A DNA stretch of 64,000 nucleotides from JANMZR01 sp040385875 (GCA_040385875.1 JAZKGO010000010.1:1-64000), one strand, 5' to 3'. Shown: positions 42,349 to 52,320, numbered from the stretch's first letter. Made by a program: numbers and translations. The notes: generated from the sequence alone by a model not told the origin.

Positions 42349-43809
42349 CTATTTCGAATAAGACAATTCAGAAATTATCATTTCAAAATTTTCTTTGGGC
42401 TCCTCACAAATTGGGCAAGAATAGTTTTTAGGTAAATCGTTGAAACTTATACCTGCAGGGATATTTTGCATTGAATCGCCAAATCGTTCATCATAAATTG
42501 AAAAACAAGTTTTACATTGATGAACATTTCGTTGCTTTTCAGGAGCTATTTTGGGGGCTTCATTCTTTTCAGTTTGAATCACTAAATTTTTACTGATATT
42601 GGCATAATATTTCTTACAAAGTCTTTGCAATATTTCCGCCACTTGCGATTTGTTTATACTCCTTTCAAAAAGAACATACTCCCTAGTATTCGGGTTGAAA
42701 TTAGTGGTGTGGAATATATCGTAAACAGGTAATAATGAGCCGATTGTATTACGTCTCTTCACTACAACAGAGCCAAAAACTTCTGACTTTGGTTTAGTTT
42801 GCAAGGCAAAACTTAATCCAAAAGTACGAACATCATATTCATCAAATTCTCGTATAATTGTTTTTTTAAGACTCAAACCTTCATGAGAATCATCCTCCAC
42901 TTGCCAATTGAGCTCATTGGCAGCGTGGCGTACATTGATGCCATGTTTACCCAAAAGCAAATCCCATAAATTGCGATACTTATTCTCTATACCCTTGATA
43001 ATGAGAGATTTCCATGGAGTAGTACAAATTTGACCAATCTTTGTTTCCAAACAAAGCTCACATAATTCTTGCAAAAAATCAACGGTGAATTGTTCGTTTC
43101 GTCTATAAATACCCAGCCAAGTCTTTTCACCATATCTATTAAATCCTTCGTAATAAGGCAACATAAATTTGGGCAAAACCAGCTCATCAGCAATAGCTTG
43201 TGAAATAAAATCAACCTCCTCAAAAATGGGGTCGAAAAGCTCAGATTCCTCCATTGAAACTCTACCAACAATATGGCTTTCAATCACTTTACAAAGTTTT
43301 GGAATTTCCAAAGTATACACCAAAACTGGAAATCTGACAATTTTATTTGATTGCTTAAAACGAATATATAAATACCAAAAGTTGTCAATTTTGGAGGCAA
43401 TAAAATTGAGGTTTCCTGTAAAAAAAGGTGTAAATGATTGGTTTGAGTCTGAGATGTTAATCTTCAAAGTGGGCTTATAATCAAACAAGTCGAAAATATC
43501 TTTATAGACTCCCTCTGAAAGCCAAGCACCCGTTGGAAATACCTCCTCAGCACAATATGAACTAATTATATTGGGAAAAGTATCAAAGTTTTCTTCATAA
43601 TCAATTTGCAAATCAGTCAAACTATTTTTTAGATCAATCACCCCTGAACCTCGTTCATTATCAGCCTTAACGGAAAGAAAAAGCTGCTGCCTTGAGCCAA
43701 AACTAACCTGCTTTATTCCAGCAGTTTTAGCTATTTCTAATATTTGCCCCAAAGTACCTGGCGACACGATGCCGCCTGTTAGGTTGATTTTTATGGTTGT
43801 AAATTGCAT
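42349..43809 (-). CDS. Sulfite/nitrite reductase-like protein fused to rubredoxin
   Basis: 486 residues. The opening INLTGGIVSPGTLGQILEIAKTAGIKQVSFGSRQQLFL matches the ferredoxin-like half-domain of nitrite reductases (compare GGEITPEKLITIGQVAQKYN...TGGQRIDMFG in NirB at 55062). A second such half lies near 300-410. The CX5C/CX3C siroheme-iron-sulfur cysteines seen in NirB are absent, so it is not an active siroheme reductase. Residues about 432-480 form a rubredoxin with CKTC and CPIC. It is the last gene of the nitrate operon, 105 bases after the reductase, and probably delivers electrons. Confidence 0.85.
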   Translation of the reverse strand: MQFTTIKINLTGGIVSPGTLGQILEIAKTAGIKQVSFGSRQQLFLSVKADNERGSGVIDLKNSLTDLQIDYEENFDTFPNIISSYCAEEVFPTGAWLSEGVYKDIFDLFDYKPTLKINISDSNQSFTPFFTGNLNFIASKIDNFWYLYIRFKQSNKIVRFPVLVYTLEIPKLCKVIESHIVGRVSMEESELFDPIFEEVDFISQAIADELVLPKFMLPYYEGFNRYGEKTWLGIYRRNEQFTVDFLQELCELCLETKIGQICTTPWKSLIIKGIENKYRNLWDLLLGKHGINVRHAANELNWQVEDDSHEGLSLKKTIIREFDEYDVRTFGLSFALQTKPKSEVFGSVVVKRRNTIGSLLPVYDIFHTTNFNPNTREYVLFERSINKSQVAEILQRLCKKYYANISKNLVIQTEKNEAPKIAPEKQRNVHQCKTCFSIYDERFGDSMQNIPAGISFNDLPKNYSCPICEEPKENFEMIISELSYSK

Positions 43810-43914
43810 ATTTTGAAATATTGCACGGGTAATTATTTAATTTTTATCTGTCTTGTCTAGCTCTCAACTCAAAAAACCATTTTCTAAAACTTCTAAACTT
43901 TAAAAAATAGGATA

Positions 43915-46900
43915 CTAAACCTGAATTAATTTAGCCTTTAATTCATTTTCTAATATTCCTCTTACTTCTGGGCGGCAGCTACCACAACCTGTACCTGCAC
44001 CAGACTGGTTACATAAATCAGCGAAATTGGTACATCCACTTTTCACGATTTTTTGAATATTACCTTCTCCAACACTGTTGCAAGAGCAAACCAATTTTCC
44101 AATAATTGGCTCCGCCTTATTGCCTGATCGCAATAATTGTAGTCTTTTTTCAGAAAGCTCTATTCTATTGGAAATCAGATCTTTAAATTCCAAAAATTCT
44201 GATTTATCACCAATTAAAATAGCCCCTACCAAACGATCATTGAGTATAATGCATTTTTTGTAAAAACGTTTTGCTTTATCAATGAAAATGATTTCTTCAT
44301 AATTATGCTCATTAGGCGTTTCCACCATTCCTAATGAGCATAAATTCAGCCCCTCCATTTTGAGGATATTCATCGAAAGACTTCCCCTATAAACGGAGGC
44401 TAAATCTCCTGCTAAAAAGCGTGCAGCCACCTCTGCCTGCTGTTCAGCAGCGGCAGTAATTCCCCACATTTCCCCATTCCATTGGGCAATCTCACCCATT
44501 GCAAATATTTGAGGATCAGAGGTTTGCAAATAATCATTCACAACCACTCCCCTATTTACTTCAAGTCCTGCCGTTTTGGCTAATTCTACATTCGGGGTAG
44601 TACCAATGGCAAAAACAGCCACATCACATTCAATTTTACGACCTGATTTAAGTCGAACAGCTTCAAGCTTTTCGGTACCATAATAGTTTTGTACCTCATC
44701 ATTGTAATATACTTCAATTCCTCTCTCCACGATTTCTTTATGCAATAAGTCGGATCCTTGTTGATCAAGCTGCCTATCCATAAAACGGCTAATTCGTTGT
44801 ACTACAGTCACTTTCACATCCAATTCTCGCAATGAAGCAGCCAATTCAAGGCCTAAAAGCCCCCCCCCAACTATCAAAGCTGTTGGATTAGATTTTTGCA
44901 AAAAAGGCAATAAGGTATCGGCATCAATACGAGAGCGCATATTGAAAATACCTGGAATTTTTGGCACATTGGGTGGCATGAAGGCTCTGCTGCCAGTTCC
45001 CAAAATGAGTCGGTCGTAATGATGTTCTACCCCTTCTGAATCGACCACAATCTGATTTTTACGATCAATATCTTCGATTGATACCCCTTTATGTACGATT
45101 ATGTTATTGGTCTCAAATTGATCTTCTCTCAATTTCACTAACTGCTCCCAAGTTTGCGTGCCCGAAATATAATCGGGCAACATTACTCTATTATAAAAGG
45201 GATAAATTTCTTTTGAAAACACATGAATCTCGTCAGTTTTGTTGAGCTCACGATAGGTGTTGATAAATCCTAGACCAGCTGAGCCCGCTCCAATAATCAC
45301 TATTTTTTCAGATGGTTTTTGATAAACTTTAACCTCAATCGCCGAAAATTTAAAGTCAGGTTCTTTAGATCGAGGATCGACCAAACTATTGGTCAAATTA
45401 TTAGTTCTTCCAAAACTTTGTCCTAAAATTTTACCAAAATGCATAGGCATAAAACAAACACCTTGCTTAATATCTGTGGTTATTTTCACTTTAACTTGTG
45501 CTTTTCCACGCCGAGAAAGCACTTCAACTACTTGATTATCAACAATATTTCTATCATCTGCATCTTTAGGATGCATTTCGATATAGGGCTGATCAATGTG
45601 CTGATTAAGTTTATTTACCTTTCCAGTTTTGGTCATAGTATGCCACTGGTCTCGGATTCGGCCAGTAGTCATTACTAATGGAAAATCATCATCTAACGAC
45701 TCTGATTTGTTTTCATCAGGAATGGCATGAATTTTGGCTCTTTGATTGGGTGTATAAAACTTATTATCCGTAAATAATCTATTAGTTCCAAGTGGTGAGT
45801 TATGAGTGGTGGGTATTATATTCCTATTTATCTCATCGCTTCTATCAACTAATTTATCACTTATCACTTCTAACTCATCACTCAGATAAGGCCATTGCAC
45901 GCTTCCTTTCTCCTGTAAAATATCATAATTTAAGCCAGAGATATTGATATTTGTGCCTTTGGTGCTTCGTACATGCTCATCATAAACCGCCGCTGTATTT
46001 TCATAATCGAAGGCTTTTTCAAAGCCCATTTTTTTGGCAAACTTGATAATAATATCTGTATCCGCTAATGCCTCACCGGGTGCCTCAACCATTTTAGGCA
46101 AATAAGTAATTCGCCTTTCCGAATTAGTCATCGTGCCTTCTTTTTCGAGCCAACCTGCCGCAGGAAGTACCACATCGGCATATTTGAGGGTATCAGATCG
46201 ATTAGAGATATCCTGAACTACCACAAATTTAGCATTATTGAGTCCTTTTTCTACCAATTTCAAATCTGGCAAACTTACCAGCGGATTGGTACAAACTACC
46301 CAAATCGCTTTCATACGACCATCCGCCAAAGCATCGAACATTTCGGTAGCAGTGAATCCAGGTTTATCGGCAATTTTAGTGCCCCCCCAAAAAGCCTGAA
46401 CCTCCTCACGGTGGGCAGGGTTCAGCAAATCCCGATGGGCGGGAAGCATATTAGCTAAGCCACCTACTTCTCTACCTCCCATTGCGTTGGGTTGGCCGGT
46501 CAACGAAAATGGACCTGAGCCTGGTTTCCCGATTTTACCCGTAATTAGATGCAAGTCAATCAACGACAAGTTTTTATTCACCCCAATTACAGATTGGTTG
46601 AGACCCATAGTCCACATGGAAAGGAAGCCTTTTGATTTAGCAATATAGGTGGCCGCCAAATAAATTTCTGATTCAGTAATCCCGCAAATTTGAGCGGCTT
46701 CTTTTATTGATTTTGCAAAAACTAATTCTTTATAAGCCTCAAAACCATCCGCATGATTTTGAATGAATTCATTATCAATCCAATTTTTTTCAATCAATAT
46801 TCGACCGATTACATTGTAAAGAGTGATATCGGTTCCTGGTTTTAACTGTATATGGAGATCGGCCTGTGCAGCTGATTGTGTTTTGCGTGGATCTACCACA

Positions 46901-47523
46901 ATTATTTTCACCTCAGGATTGGCTTCCTTATGCGCCTCCACTCTTCGCCAAATAATCGGATGGCACCAGGCGGGGTTGGCACCTGTTACAAAAAAGGTAT
47001 CAGCCAATTCGATATCATCATAACAAACTGGTACTGAATCTTCTCCAAGTGACAATTTATACCCTACCACAGCACTGCTCATGCACAAACGTGAGTTGGT
47101 ATCAATATTATTGGAGCCAATAAAGCCTTTTATAAGTTTATTAATCACATAATATTCCTCAGTGAGGCATTGGCCCGATACATAAAAACCAACGGATTCT
47201 GGACCATATTTTTCAATAAATGTTTTGAAAATGGCAGCTGTACGATCCAAAGCACTATCCCAAGAAACACGCTGCAGGGGCATATTTCTGTTGAATCGCA
47301 TTTCAGGAAACAACAACCTATCAGACTTATCCATTACAGTGTAATGCAAGTTCATCCCCTTCGAGCATAACATTCCTTTGCTTGAAGCATGCTCCTTATC
47401 TCCCTCTAAAGCTAATTTACCATTGCCCAAATCTGTTACTAAAACGCCACAACCCACCCCACAATAGGAGCAGGTCGATTTGACTGAATTTTTATTGGAA
47501 ATTTTAGAAATTGAATTGGTCAT
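43915..47523 (-). CDS. nasA: Assimilatory nitrate reductase fused to FAD/NADH-type module and BFD [2Fe-2S] domain
   Basis: 1202 residues in three modules. Residues 1 to about 725 are a NapA/NasA-type molybdopterin subunit: [4Fe-4S] ligands CSYCGVGC (18-25) and Cys53, and the likely Mo-ligand Cys in NSRLCMSSAVVGYK. From about 735 to 1130 there is a NasB/NirB-type FAD-NAD(P)H oxidoreductase (KIVIIGAGSAGLGF, ALIVGGGLLGLELAASL). The C-terminus (about 1144-1185) is a BFD-like domain, CSCNSVGEG...GTGCGSC. An in-frame stretch at residues about 545-578 is encoded by a repeat element (45790-45888). Reduces nitrate to nitrite in the cytoplasm. Confidence 0.95.
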   Translation of the reverse strand: MTNSISKISNKNSVKSTCSYCGVGCGVLVTDLGNGKLALEGDKEHASSKGMLCSKGMNLHYTVMDKSDRLLFPEMRFNRNMPLQRVSWDSALDRTAAIFKTFIEKYGPESVGFYVSGQCLTEEYYVINKLIKGFIGSNNIDTNSRLCMSSAVVGYKLSLGEDSVPVCYDDIELADTFFVTGANPAWCHPIIWRRVEAHKEANPEVKIIVVDPRKTQSAAQADLHIQLKPGTDITLYNVIGRILIEKNWIDNEFIQNHADGFEAYKELVFAKSIKEAAQICGITESEIYLAATYIAKSKGFLSMWTMGLNQSVIGVNKNLSLIDLHLITGKIGKPGSGPFSLTGQPNAMGGREVGGLANMLPAHRDLLNPAHREEVQAFWGGTKIADKPGFTATEMFDALADGRMKAIWVVCTNPLVSLPDLKLVEKGLNNAKFVVVQDISNRSDTLKYADVVLPAAGWLEKEGTMTNSERRITYLPKMVEAPGEALADTDIIIKFAKKMGFEKAFDYENTAAVYDEHVRSTKGTNINISGLNYDILQEKGSVQWPYLSDELEVISDKLVDRSDEINRNIIPTTHNSPLGTNRLFTDNKFYTPNQRAKIHAIPDENKSESLDDDFPLVMTTGRIRDQWHTMTKTGKVNKLNQHIDQPYIEMHPKDADDRNIVDNQVVEVLSRRGKAQVKVKITTDIKQGVCFMPMHFGKILGQSFGRTNNLTNSLVDPRSKEPDFKFSAIEVKVYQKPSEKIVIIGAGSAGLGFINTYRELNKTDEIHVFSKEIYPFYNRVMLPDYISGTQTWEQLVKLREDQFETNNIIVHKGVSIEDIDRKNQIVVDSEGVEHHYDRLILGTGSRAFMPPNVPKIPGIFNMRSRIDADTLLPFLQKSNPTALIVGGGLLGLELAASLRELDVKVTVVQRISRFMDRQLDQQGSDLLHKEIVERGIEVYYNDEVQNYYGTEKLEAVRLKSGRKIECDVAVFAIGTTPNVELAKTAGLEVNRGVVVNDYLQTSDPQIFAMGEIAQWNGEMWGITAAAEQQAEVAARFLAGDLASVYRGSLSMNILKMEGLNLCSLGMVETPNEHNYEEIIFIDKAKRFYKKCIILNDRLVGAILIGDKSEFLEFKDLISNRIELSEKRLQLLRSGNKAEPIIGKLVCSCNSVGEGNIQKIVKSGCTNFADLCNQSGAGTGCGSCRPEVRGILENELKAKLIQV
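45790..45888. repeat. Degenerate hairpin repeat inserted in frame in nasA
   Basis: The DNA is made of words such as AGTGGTGAGTTATGAGTGGTG on one side and TTTATCACTTATCACTTC, TAACTCATCACTCAG on the other, which form an imperfect inverted repeat. Such sequence normally lies between genes. Here it encodes about 33 low-complexity residues (LSDELEVISDKLVDRSDEIN...) between the conserved VQWPY and RLFTDNKFYTPNQRAKIHA segments of the reductase. Confidence 0.6.
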
Positions 47524-47603
47524 TATGGTATTTTTATTTGTAATAATTGCCCTTCACCCATTCTGAGGAAGGGTAAAGGGCAGTGAAATCTATTTTTATT
47601 ATC

Positions 47604-48458
47604 TTAATCCTCAATGGAGAATTTCTCAAACAACAAACTCAATAATTGATCATGTACACGAATAAACTCTGGGTCATGCGCAATATCTTTTTTATTTCTT
47701 GGCCTTGCAATATTAATATCTACAATTTCTTTAATGGTGGCCGCAGGTCCATTATTCATTACCACCACTCGATCTGAAAGAAAAATTGCCTCTTCAATGT
47801 CGTGAGTTACCATCACAATTGTTTTGTTGCGATTGTCCAAATTCCAAAGTTTCAACAATTCGATATGCATAGCACCTTTGGTAAGTGCATCCAAAGCACC
47901 AAAAGGCTCATCGAGCAAAAGTATACTAGGATTAATGGCAAATGCTCTCGCAATAGCCACCCGTTGTTTCATTCCACCTGAAAGTTGGCCTGGTAACTTG
48001 TCTTTATGTGAAAGTAAATTTACCATATCTAAATTTTTCTCGACTAATTCTCTTTTTTCAGCTAATGTCTTGTCTTTCATTACGGCATCAACCGCCTCAT
48101 AAATATTAGAGTAAACTGATAACCAAGGCAATAGAGAGTAGTTTTGAAACACAATTCCTCTGTCTGGACCGGGACCATTGACTGTTTTTTCATTGGCAAT
48201 GACTGTGCCTTTTGTAGGGGTTACCATCCCAGAAATAGTGTTCATTAAGGTCGATTTCCCACAACCCGAATGGCCGATAAGCGATACAATCTCACCTTTT
48301 TTTACGGTTAAACTGATATCCTTGATAGCAGTAAAGGTTCCATTTTGGCCTTTGAATGAAACTGTTACATCTGAAATTTCAATAGAAGTTTTAGGTGGAA
48401 TTTTATGAAAGTCTGTCGACGAGTCGACGTAAGTTACTGGATTAGTTATATTAGTCAT
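47604..48458 (-). CDS. nrtD: Nitrate ABC transporter ATP-binding protein
   Basis: 284 residues. ABC ATPase of the NrtD/SsuB/TauB group: Walker A GHSGCGKST (about 57-65), Q-loop FQNYSLLPWLSVYSN, signature LSGGMKQRVAIARA, Walker B ILLLDEPFGALD, switch His VTHDIEEAIFLSDRV. The first 20 residues are a variable extension. There is no C-terminal NrtA-like domain, so this is the D-type and not the C-type subunit. Works with the permease (48548) and binding protein (49410) immediately upstream in the operon. Confidence 0.93.
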   Translation of the reverse strand: MTNITNPVTYVDSSTDFHKIPPKTSIEISDVTVSFKGQNGTFTAIKDISLTVKKGEIVSLIGHSGCGKSTLMNTISGMVTPTKGTVIANEKTVNGPGPDRGIVFQNYSLLPWLSVYSNIYEAVDAVMKDKTLAEKRELVEKNLDMVNLLSHKDKLPGQLSGGMKQRVAIARAFAINPSILLLDEPFGALDALTKGAMHIELLKLWNLDNRNKTIVMVTHDIEEAIFLSDRVVVMNNGPAATIKEIVDINIARPRNKKDIAHDPEFIRVHDQLLSLLFEKFSIED

Positions 48459-48547
48459 GATTATTTAAATTTGAAGGTTTTACGATTTGAAAAAACTAAG
48501 CAATTTGGACAATATTAAAATTTCCAAAAAAGCTTTTTTTAATCTTT

Positions 48548-49336
48548 TTACTTTTTTTCCCAAGAAAATGCATTTTGAATTGCATTAAAGGCTTTGTCCA
48601 AAAGAAGCCCTACCGTACCAATAATCAGAATCGCAATTAAGATTTTCTCTAAAGAGAGTCCATTCCAGCTATCCCATACAAAAAAACCGATTCCTACACC
48701 ACCAGAGAGCATTTCACCTGCCACTATTACCATCCAAGCAATTCCAATTGAGAGGCGAAGGCCTGTCATAATATGCGGAATAGCAAAAGGAAGCATAATT
48801 TTAGTCACATATTTCCATTTTGAAAAACCAAATGCTTTTCCCACATTTTTATGATCTTGAGGAATACTAGATACTCCAAATGCAGTGTTGATTAAAGTTG
48901 GCCAAAGGGAGGTAATTGCAATGATAAAAATGGTGGCTCCTTCGGCTGCTTTAAACGCCAATAAGCCCAAAGGGAACCATGCCAATGGGGATACTGGTTT
49001 TAATATTTGCACCAATGGATTCAAAAGTTTCATTCCCACTTTGGAAGCTCCCATAATTAAACCCAAAGGAATAGCGATAAGACTACCTATTCCGAAGCCC
49101 GAAAATACTCTGATTAATGAGCTAAATAGCTGATTACCAATACCTTTATCATTTGGTCCACGATCGTAAAATGGCTCAGCCATTAATTCTTTAAAAACCG
49201 TAAATGTGGCCAAAGGCCCAGGTATTTCAGCTTTCGTAACTATCGTGACCAATTGCCAGATAACTAATAATAAGAGAATACTTCCCAAAAAGTAGAACAA
49301 ATCAATCGATTTATTTTTTATTGTTGTTTGTAACAT
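48548..49336 (-). CDS. nrtB: Nitrate ABC transporter permease
   Basis: 262 residues from the ATG at 49336. A further ATG at 49390 lies inside the upstream hairpin region and is not preferred. BPD_transp_1 permease with five to six helices, and the EAA loop region seen as GVSSIPQDHKNVGKAFGFSKWKYVTKIMLPFAIPHIMTGLRLSIGIAWMVIVAGEML. That loop is typical of nitrate/sulfonate/taurine permeases. Gene order substrate-binding, permease, ATPase is standard for nrtABD. Confidence 0.93.
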   Translation of the reverse strand: MLQTTIKNKSIDLFYFLGSILLLLVIWQLVTIVTKAEIPGPLATFTVFKELMAEPFYDRGPNDKGIGNQLFSSLIRVFSGFGIGSLIAIPLGLIMGASKVGMKLLNPLVQILKPVSPLAWFPLGLLAFKAAEGATIFIIAITSLWPTLINTAFGVSSIPQDHKNVGKAFGFSKWKYVTKIMLPFAIPHIMTGLRLSIGIAWMVIVAGEMLSGGVGIGFFVWDSWNGLSLEKILIAILIIGTVGLLLDKAFNAIQNAFSWEKK

Positions 49337-49409
49337 AATTTTGATGTTTGAATAATAGGGTGATCCTGACCGAACCTTTATCAAAACCACCCTTATTATG
49401 GTTTACTAA

Positions 49410-50612
49410 TTATTTTTTTGTGGCAGCCAAATAGGCATCTATATTGTTTGGGTCAAAATTCACATCCAGAGTTGTTTTAAAAGCTTTCATATCTGGCTGT
49501 ACAGGTACAGCCATTTCTTTGGCTACTTCTGCAAACAAATCATCTAATATCAGTTTTTCAGCAATTGCTTTATAATTGGGTGCCGATTTAAGATAGCCAA
49601 AACGAACATACTGTGCCAAAAACCACATGGCGTGTGACTTTCTCGGCATATTTACCACTCCATTATTATAAAAAGTCATGTAATCACCTTTGTATTTTTG
49701 AACACCCAACTCGCAACCTAAATCACTTGAACCCAATAGACGAGCCTCAATTACGGCTAATGGTGCATTTACATAATAGGGTTTCGTGAGCCATGAAGCT
49801 GCCTTTTTTCTATTTCCCATATTATCCAACCATTTGCAGGCTTCCATAATAGCTTTCATCACTTTTTTCAAATCATCTCTTTCTTCCTCTGCAAATTTTG
49901 AATTTACTACTAAAGCTTTTTCAGGGTGATGTTGCCAAATATCTTGTGAGGCAATAGCCGTGAAACCAACGTTTTGGGCTGCTGCTACCCCATTCCAAGG
50001 TTCACCCACGCTAAAACCTTCCATATTATCTACTCTCATATTGGCTACCATTTGTGGTGGTGGTATGGTGATGATACCCACCGACTTTTGATTGATACCA
50101 GCAGAGGCCATCCAATTACGAAGCCAAATATCATGTGTTCCTCCTGGGAACGTCATGGCAAAGGTTACCTCTTTACGAGCCTTTACGCTTTTTACAGCTG
50201 CCGCTACTTTATTCGTTTCTTTATAACCTACCAGTCCACAAAAATCTTTTGATAAAGTAATCGCTTGACCATTATTATTAATCACCATGGCAATTTTCAT
50301 TTCTGAACCCGCTTTGCCACCCACTCCTGTGTATACCGAAAGCGGCATTGAAAATAGGCAATGGGCACCATCAAGCTCACCTAAAAGCACTTTATCACGA
50401 ATATTGGCCCAAGATGCTTCTTTCGAAAGTTCCACGTCTACCCCATATTTGGCAAATAAACCCAGCTCTTTGGCAGCTACTAATGGCGCACAGTCAGTCA
50501 ATGGAATAAAACCTAATTTAATTTTTCTTGCTACCGGTGGATTAGTGGCAAAAGCCAAAACCGAAGTCAGAAGACAGTTAATGATTAATAATTTTTTGAA
50601 CAGATTTTTCAT
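49410..50612 (-). CDS. nrtA: Nitrate-binding ABC transporter protein
   Basis: 400 residues from the ATG at 50612, with signal MKNLFKKLLIINCLLTSVLAFA. NrtA/CmpA family solute-binding protein: KIKLGFIPLTDCAPLVAAKELGLFAKYGVDVELSKEASWANIRDKVLLGELDGAHCLFSMP, later FAMTFPGGTHDIWLRNWMASAGI and GFSVGEPWNGVAA. These segments contribute the nitrate-binding residues in the cyanobacterial homologue. Periplasmic (possibly lipid-free) receptor for the adjacent permease and ATPase. Confidence 0.94.
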   Translation of the reverse strand: MKNLFKKLLIINCLLTSVLAFATNPPVARKIKLGFIPLTDCAPLVAAKELGLFAKYGVDVELSKEASWANIRDKVLLGELDGAHCLFSMPLSVYTGVGGKAGSEMKIAMVINNNGQAITLSKDFCGLVGYKETNKVAAAVKSVKARKEVTFAMTFPGGTHDIWLRNWMASAGINQKSVGIITIPPPQMVANMRVDNMEGFSVGEPWNGVAAAQNVGFTAIASQDIWQHHPEKALVVNSKFAEEERDDLKKVMKAIMEACKWLDNMGNRKKAASWLTKPYYVNAPLAVIEARLLGSSDLGCELGVQKYKGDYMTFYNNGVVNMPRKSHAMWFLAQYVRFGYLKSAPNYKAIAEKLILDDLFAEVAKEMAVPVQPDMKAFKTTLDVNFDPNNIDAYLAATKK

Positions 50613-50700
50613 TATTTTTTTGTGTTTAATAATCAAGTATTTGACCCTCATCGCCTACCGGATTGGTATGTATTATTTTATTTTAGTATTATTAGCTTTT

Positions 50701-52320
50701 TTATTGTTTGATTGCCACTGGTTTTGTGTAAAAGAAATCAGGGCGAATATTGATCATGGCATAAAACCAAGTGCCTGTTTTGTTAAATCCTTTGGCAGCC
50801 ACATCAGTAGTGGCTTGCCCTTTTGCAAAAGCCATATTATCTGTTGCCATCATTACGGAATATCCCAGTTCCAAGTTGGTGAATTTATTCATGTTGTAAT
50901 TCAACAAGAAGTCAATTTCATTGCCCAATTTTGTACCTACTAATGAACCGTCAGCTTTTTTAGTAGCTTTATTCAGACTGAAAAAGTGATAGTCAGCCCC
51001 AATTGAAATTGCATTGGTGGCATATTTTGCTTTTATATAGGCATTGTTCAAACCTCCTGCAGGTGAGTTGGTGCCCACATAGAAATAATCCATGTATCCC
51101 CAATGCTTATGTGGAGTTCCATAAAGTGGATCAAACCTACTATTTTTACCATTAGACCCTTTATAGTTATTCAATGCCGAAGAGCCGTCATTGCCAGAAA
51201 GAACATCATAACCACCTGTAAATGAGAGGTTTCCTTTTTGATAAGTTGCCGCTGCCGTATAGTGGTAGGCATCCATTTCGTTGCCCTCACGATCTTTACC
51301 CGTTTGACCATAATAAGCTACCTGAAAAGCGATTTTGCCAAAACCTGAAGCGTTACCTAAAGTATGGTTAACCATTAACCCATAGGTATTTCTGGCTCTT
51401 GATTGAAGGTAATTAAAGTCGTCTGTTGTGGCTGATGAGATAAATCTGCGACCATAAACATAGCCTGTAGCTGCATTACCCACTGAATCAAGTTTGTAAG
51501 CTCTAAAATTATCTTGAAAATATAGGCCTGAGAATTTTGTTTGCTTGAATTTTTTTGAAATGTACACAGTTTTGAATGACTGATAATCCTGACTGGCACC
51601 ATTGGTTGAGGGTGGATTTACCCATGCCAATCCGCCTGTTTTTGAGCTATTAGCCCCAGCAGCACCGCCAACCGTCAATGGAATAATTCCTGCCGGAGTA
51701 GGTACTAGATTTCCTGCTGAAGTGCGAGTGGTAGCACTGATATTGGCAGGCACATAACCTGTACCCACCGTTCCAAAGCCGTCATTATTTTGGTTAAAGG
51801 CATAACCGATGTCAAACTGCCATCCATTATGCACTCCTTTTAGAAGCGCCATGTCATGACGACGACCTTGTTGTAACCAATCCAAATTACCAATCAATCG
51901 AACGTCATCATAAATCAATTCCTGGCGACCAATTTTTACTGACAATTGATCGAACATTTTAAATTTGATTGTAGTATCCGCTTTATTGGCTAAAGTAATT
52001 TCACTCCAACCTTCGTGCAGCATCAGTCTCGAGCCATCAGCATTTGAAATACTGGAAGCATCTTGCCCCCAAACTCTAACATCTTGTACGGTAGCACCAA
52101 AAGTGACCCTATCCCATTTATAACCGAAGTTAAGTCTGGTGCGTTGCGAGGTAAAACCCGCTTTTTTAGAGCCAATAGGCACTAAATTGCCTAGGCCATT
52201 GCGTACTTCAGTACGTGTGCGCATTTGTCCTGTTAAAGAAATTTGGGCATTTACCTCATAGATACCCAAGGTTACTAGCACTAATGGCAGTAGAATTTTG
52301 CATTTGTTGTTTTTTTTCAT
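50701..52320 (-). CDS. Outer-membrane porin of the alginate-export type
   Basis: 539 residues with signal peptide (MKKNNKCKILLPLVLVTLGIYEVNAQ) and repeated amphipathic strands ending in the aromatic pattern of an outer-membrane barrel (WFYAMINIRPDFFYTKP). Resembles AlgE-like 'alginate_exp' porins, which in Bacteroidota nitrate islands stand between narK and nrtA and presumably let nitrate or nitrite across the outer membrane. No alginate genes are nearby, so alginate transport is unlikely. Confidence 0.85.
   Translation of the reverse strand: MKKNNKCKILLPLVLVTLGIYEVNAQISLTGQMRTRTEVRNGLGNLVPIGSKKAGFTSQRTRLNFGYKWDRVTFGATVQDVRVWGQDASSISNADGSRLMLHEGWSEITLANKADTTIKFKMFDQLSVKIGRQELIYDDVRLIGNLDWLQQGRRHDMALLKGVHNGWQFDIGYAFNQNNDGFGTVGTGYVPANISATTRTSAGNLVPTPAGIIPLTVGGAAGANSSKTGGLAWVNPPSTNGASQDYQSFKTVYISKKFKQTKFSGLYFQDNFRAYKLDSVGNAATGYVYGRRFISSATTDDFNYLQSRARNTYGLMVNHTLGNASGFGKIAFQVAYYGQTGKDREGNEMDAYHYTAAATYQKGNLSFTGGYDVLSGNDGSSALNNYKGSNGKNSRFDPLYGTPHKHWGYMDYFYVGTNSPAGGLNNAYIKAKYATNAISIGADYHFFSLNKATKKADGSLVGTKLGNEIDFLLNYNMNKFTNLELGYSVMMATDNMAFAKGQATTDVAAKGFNKTGTWFYAMINIRPDFFYTKPVAIKQ

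Noticed and set aside
50287..50943. 218-codon plus-strand frame opposite nrtA and the porin gene
   Set aside because: Antisense to two well-identified genes, with no family similarity and an odd composition.
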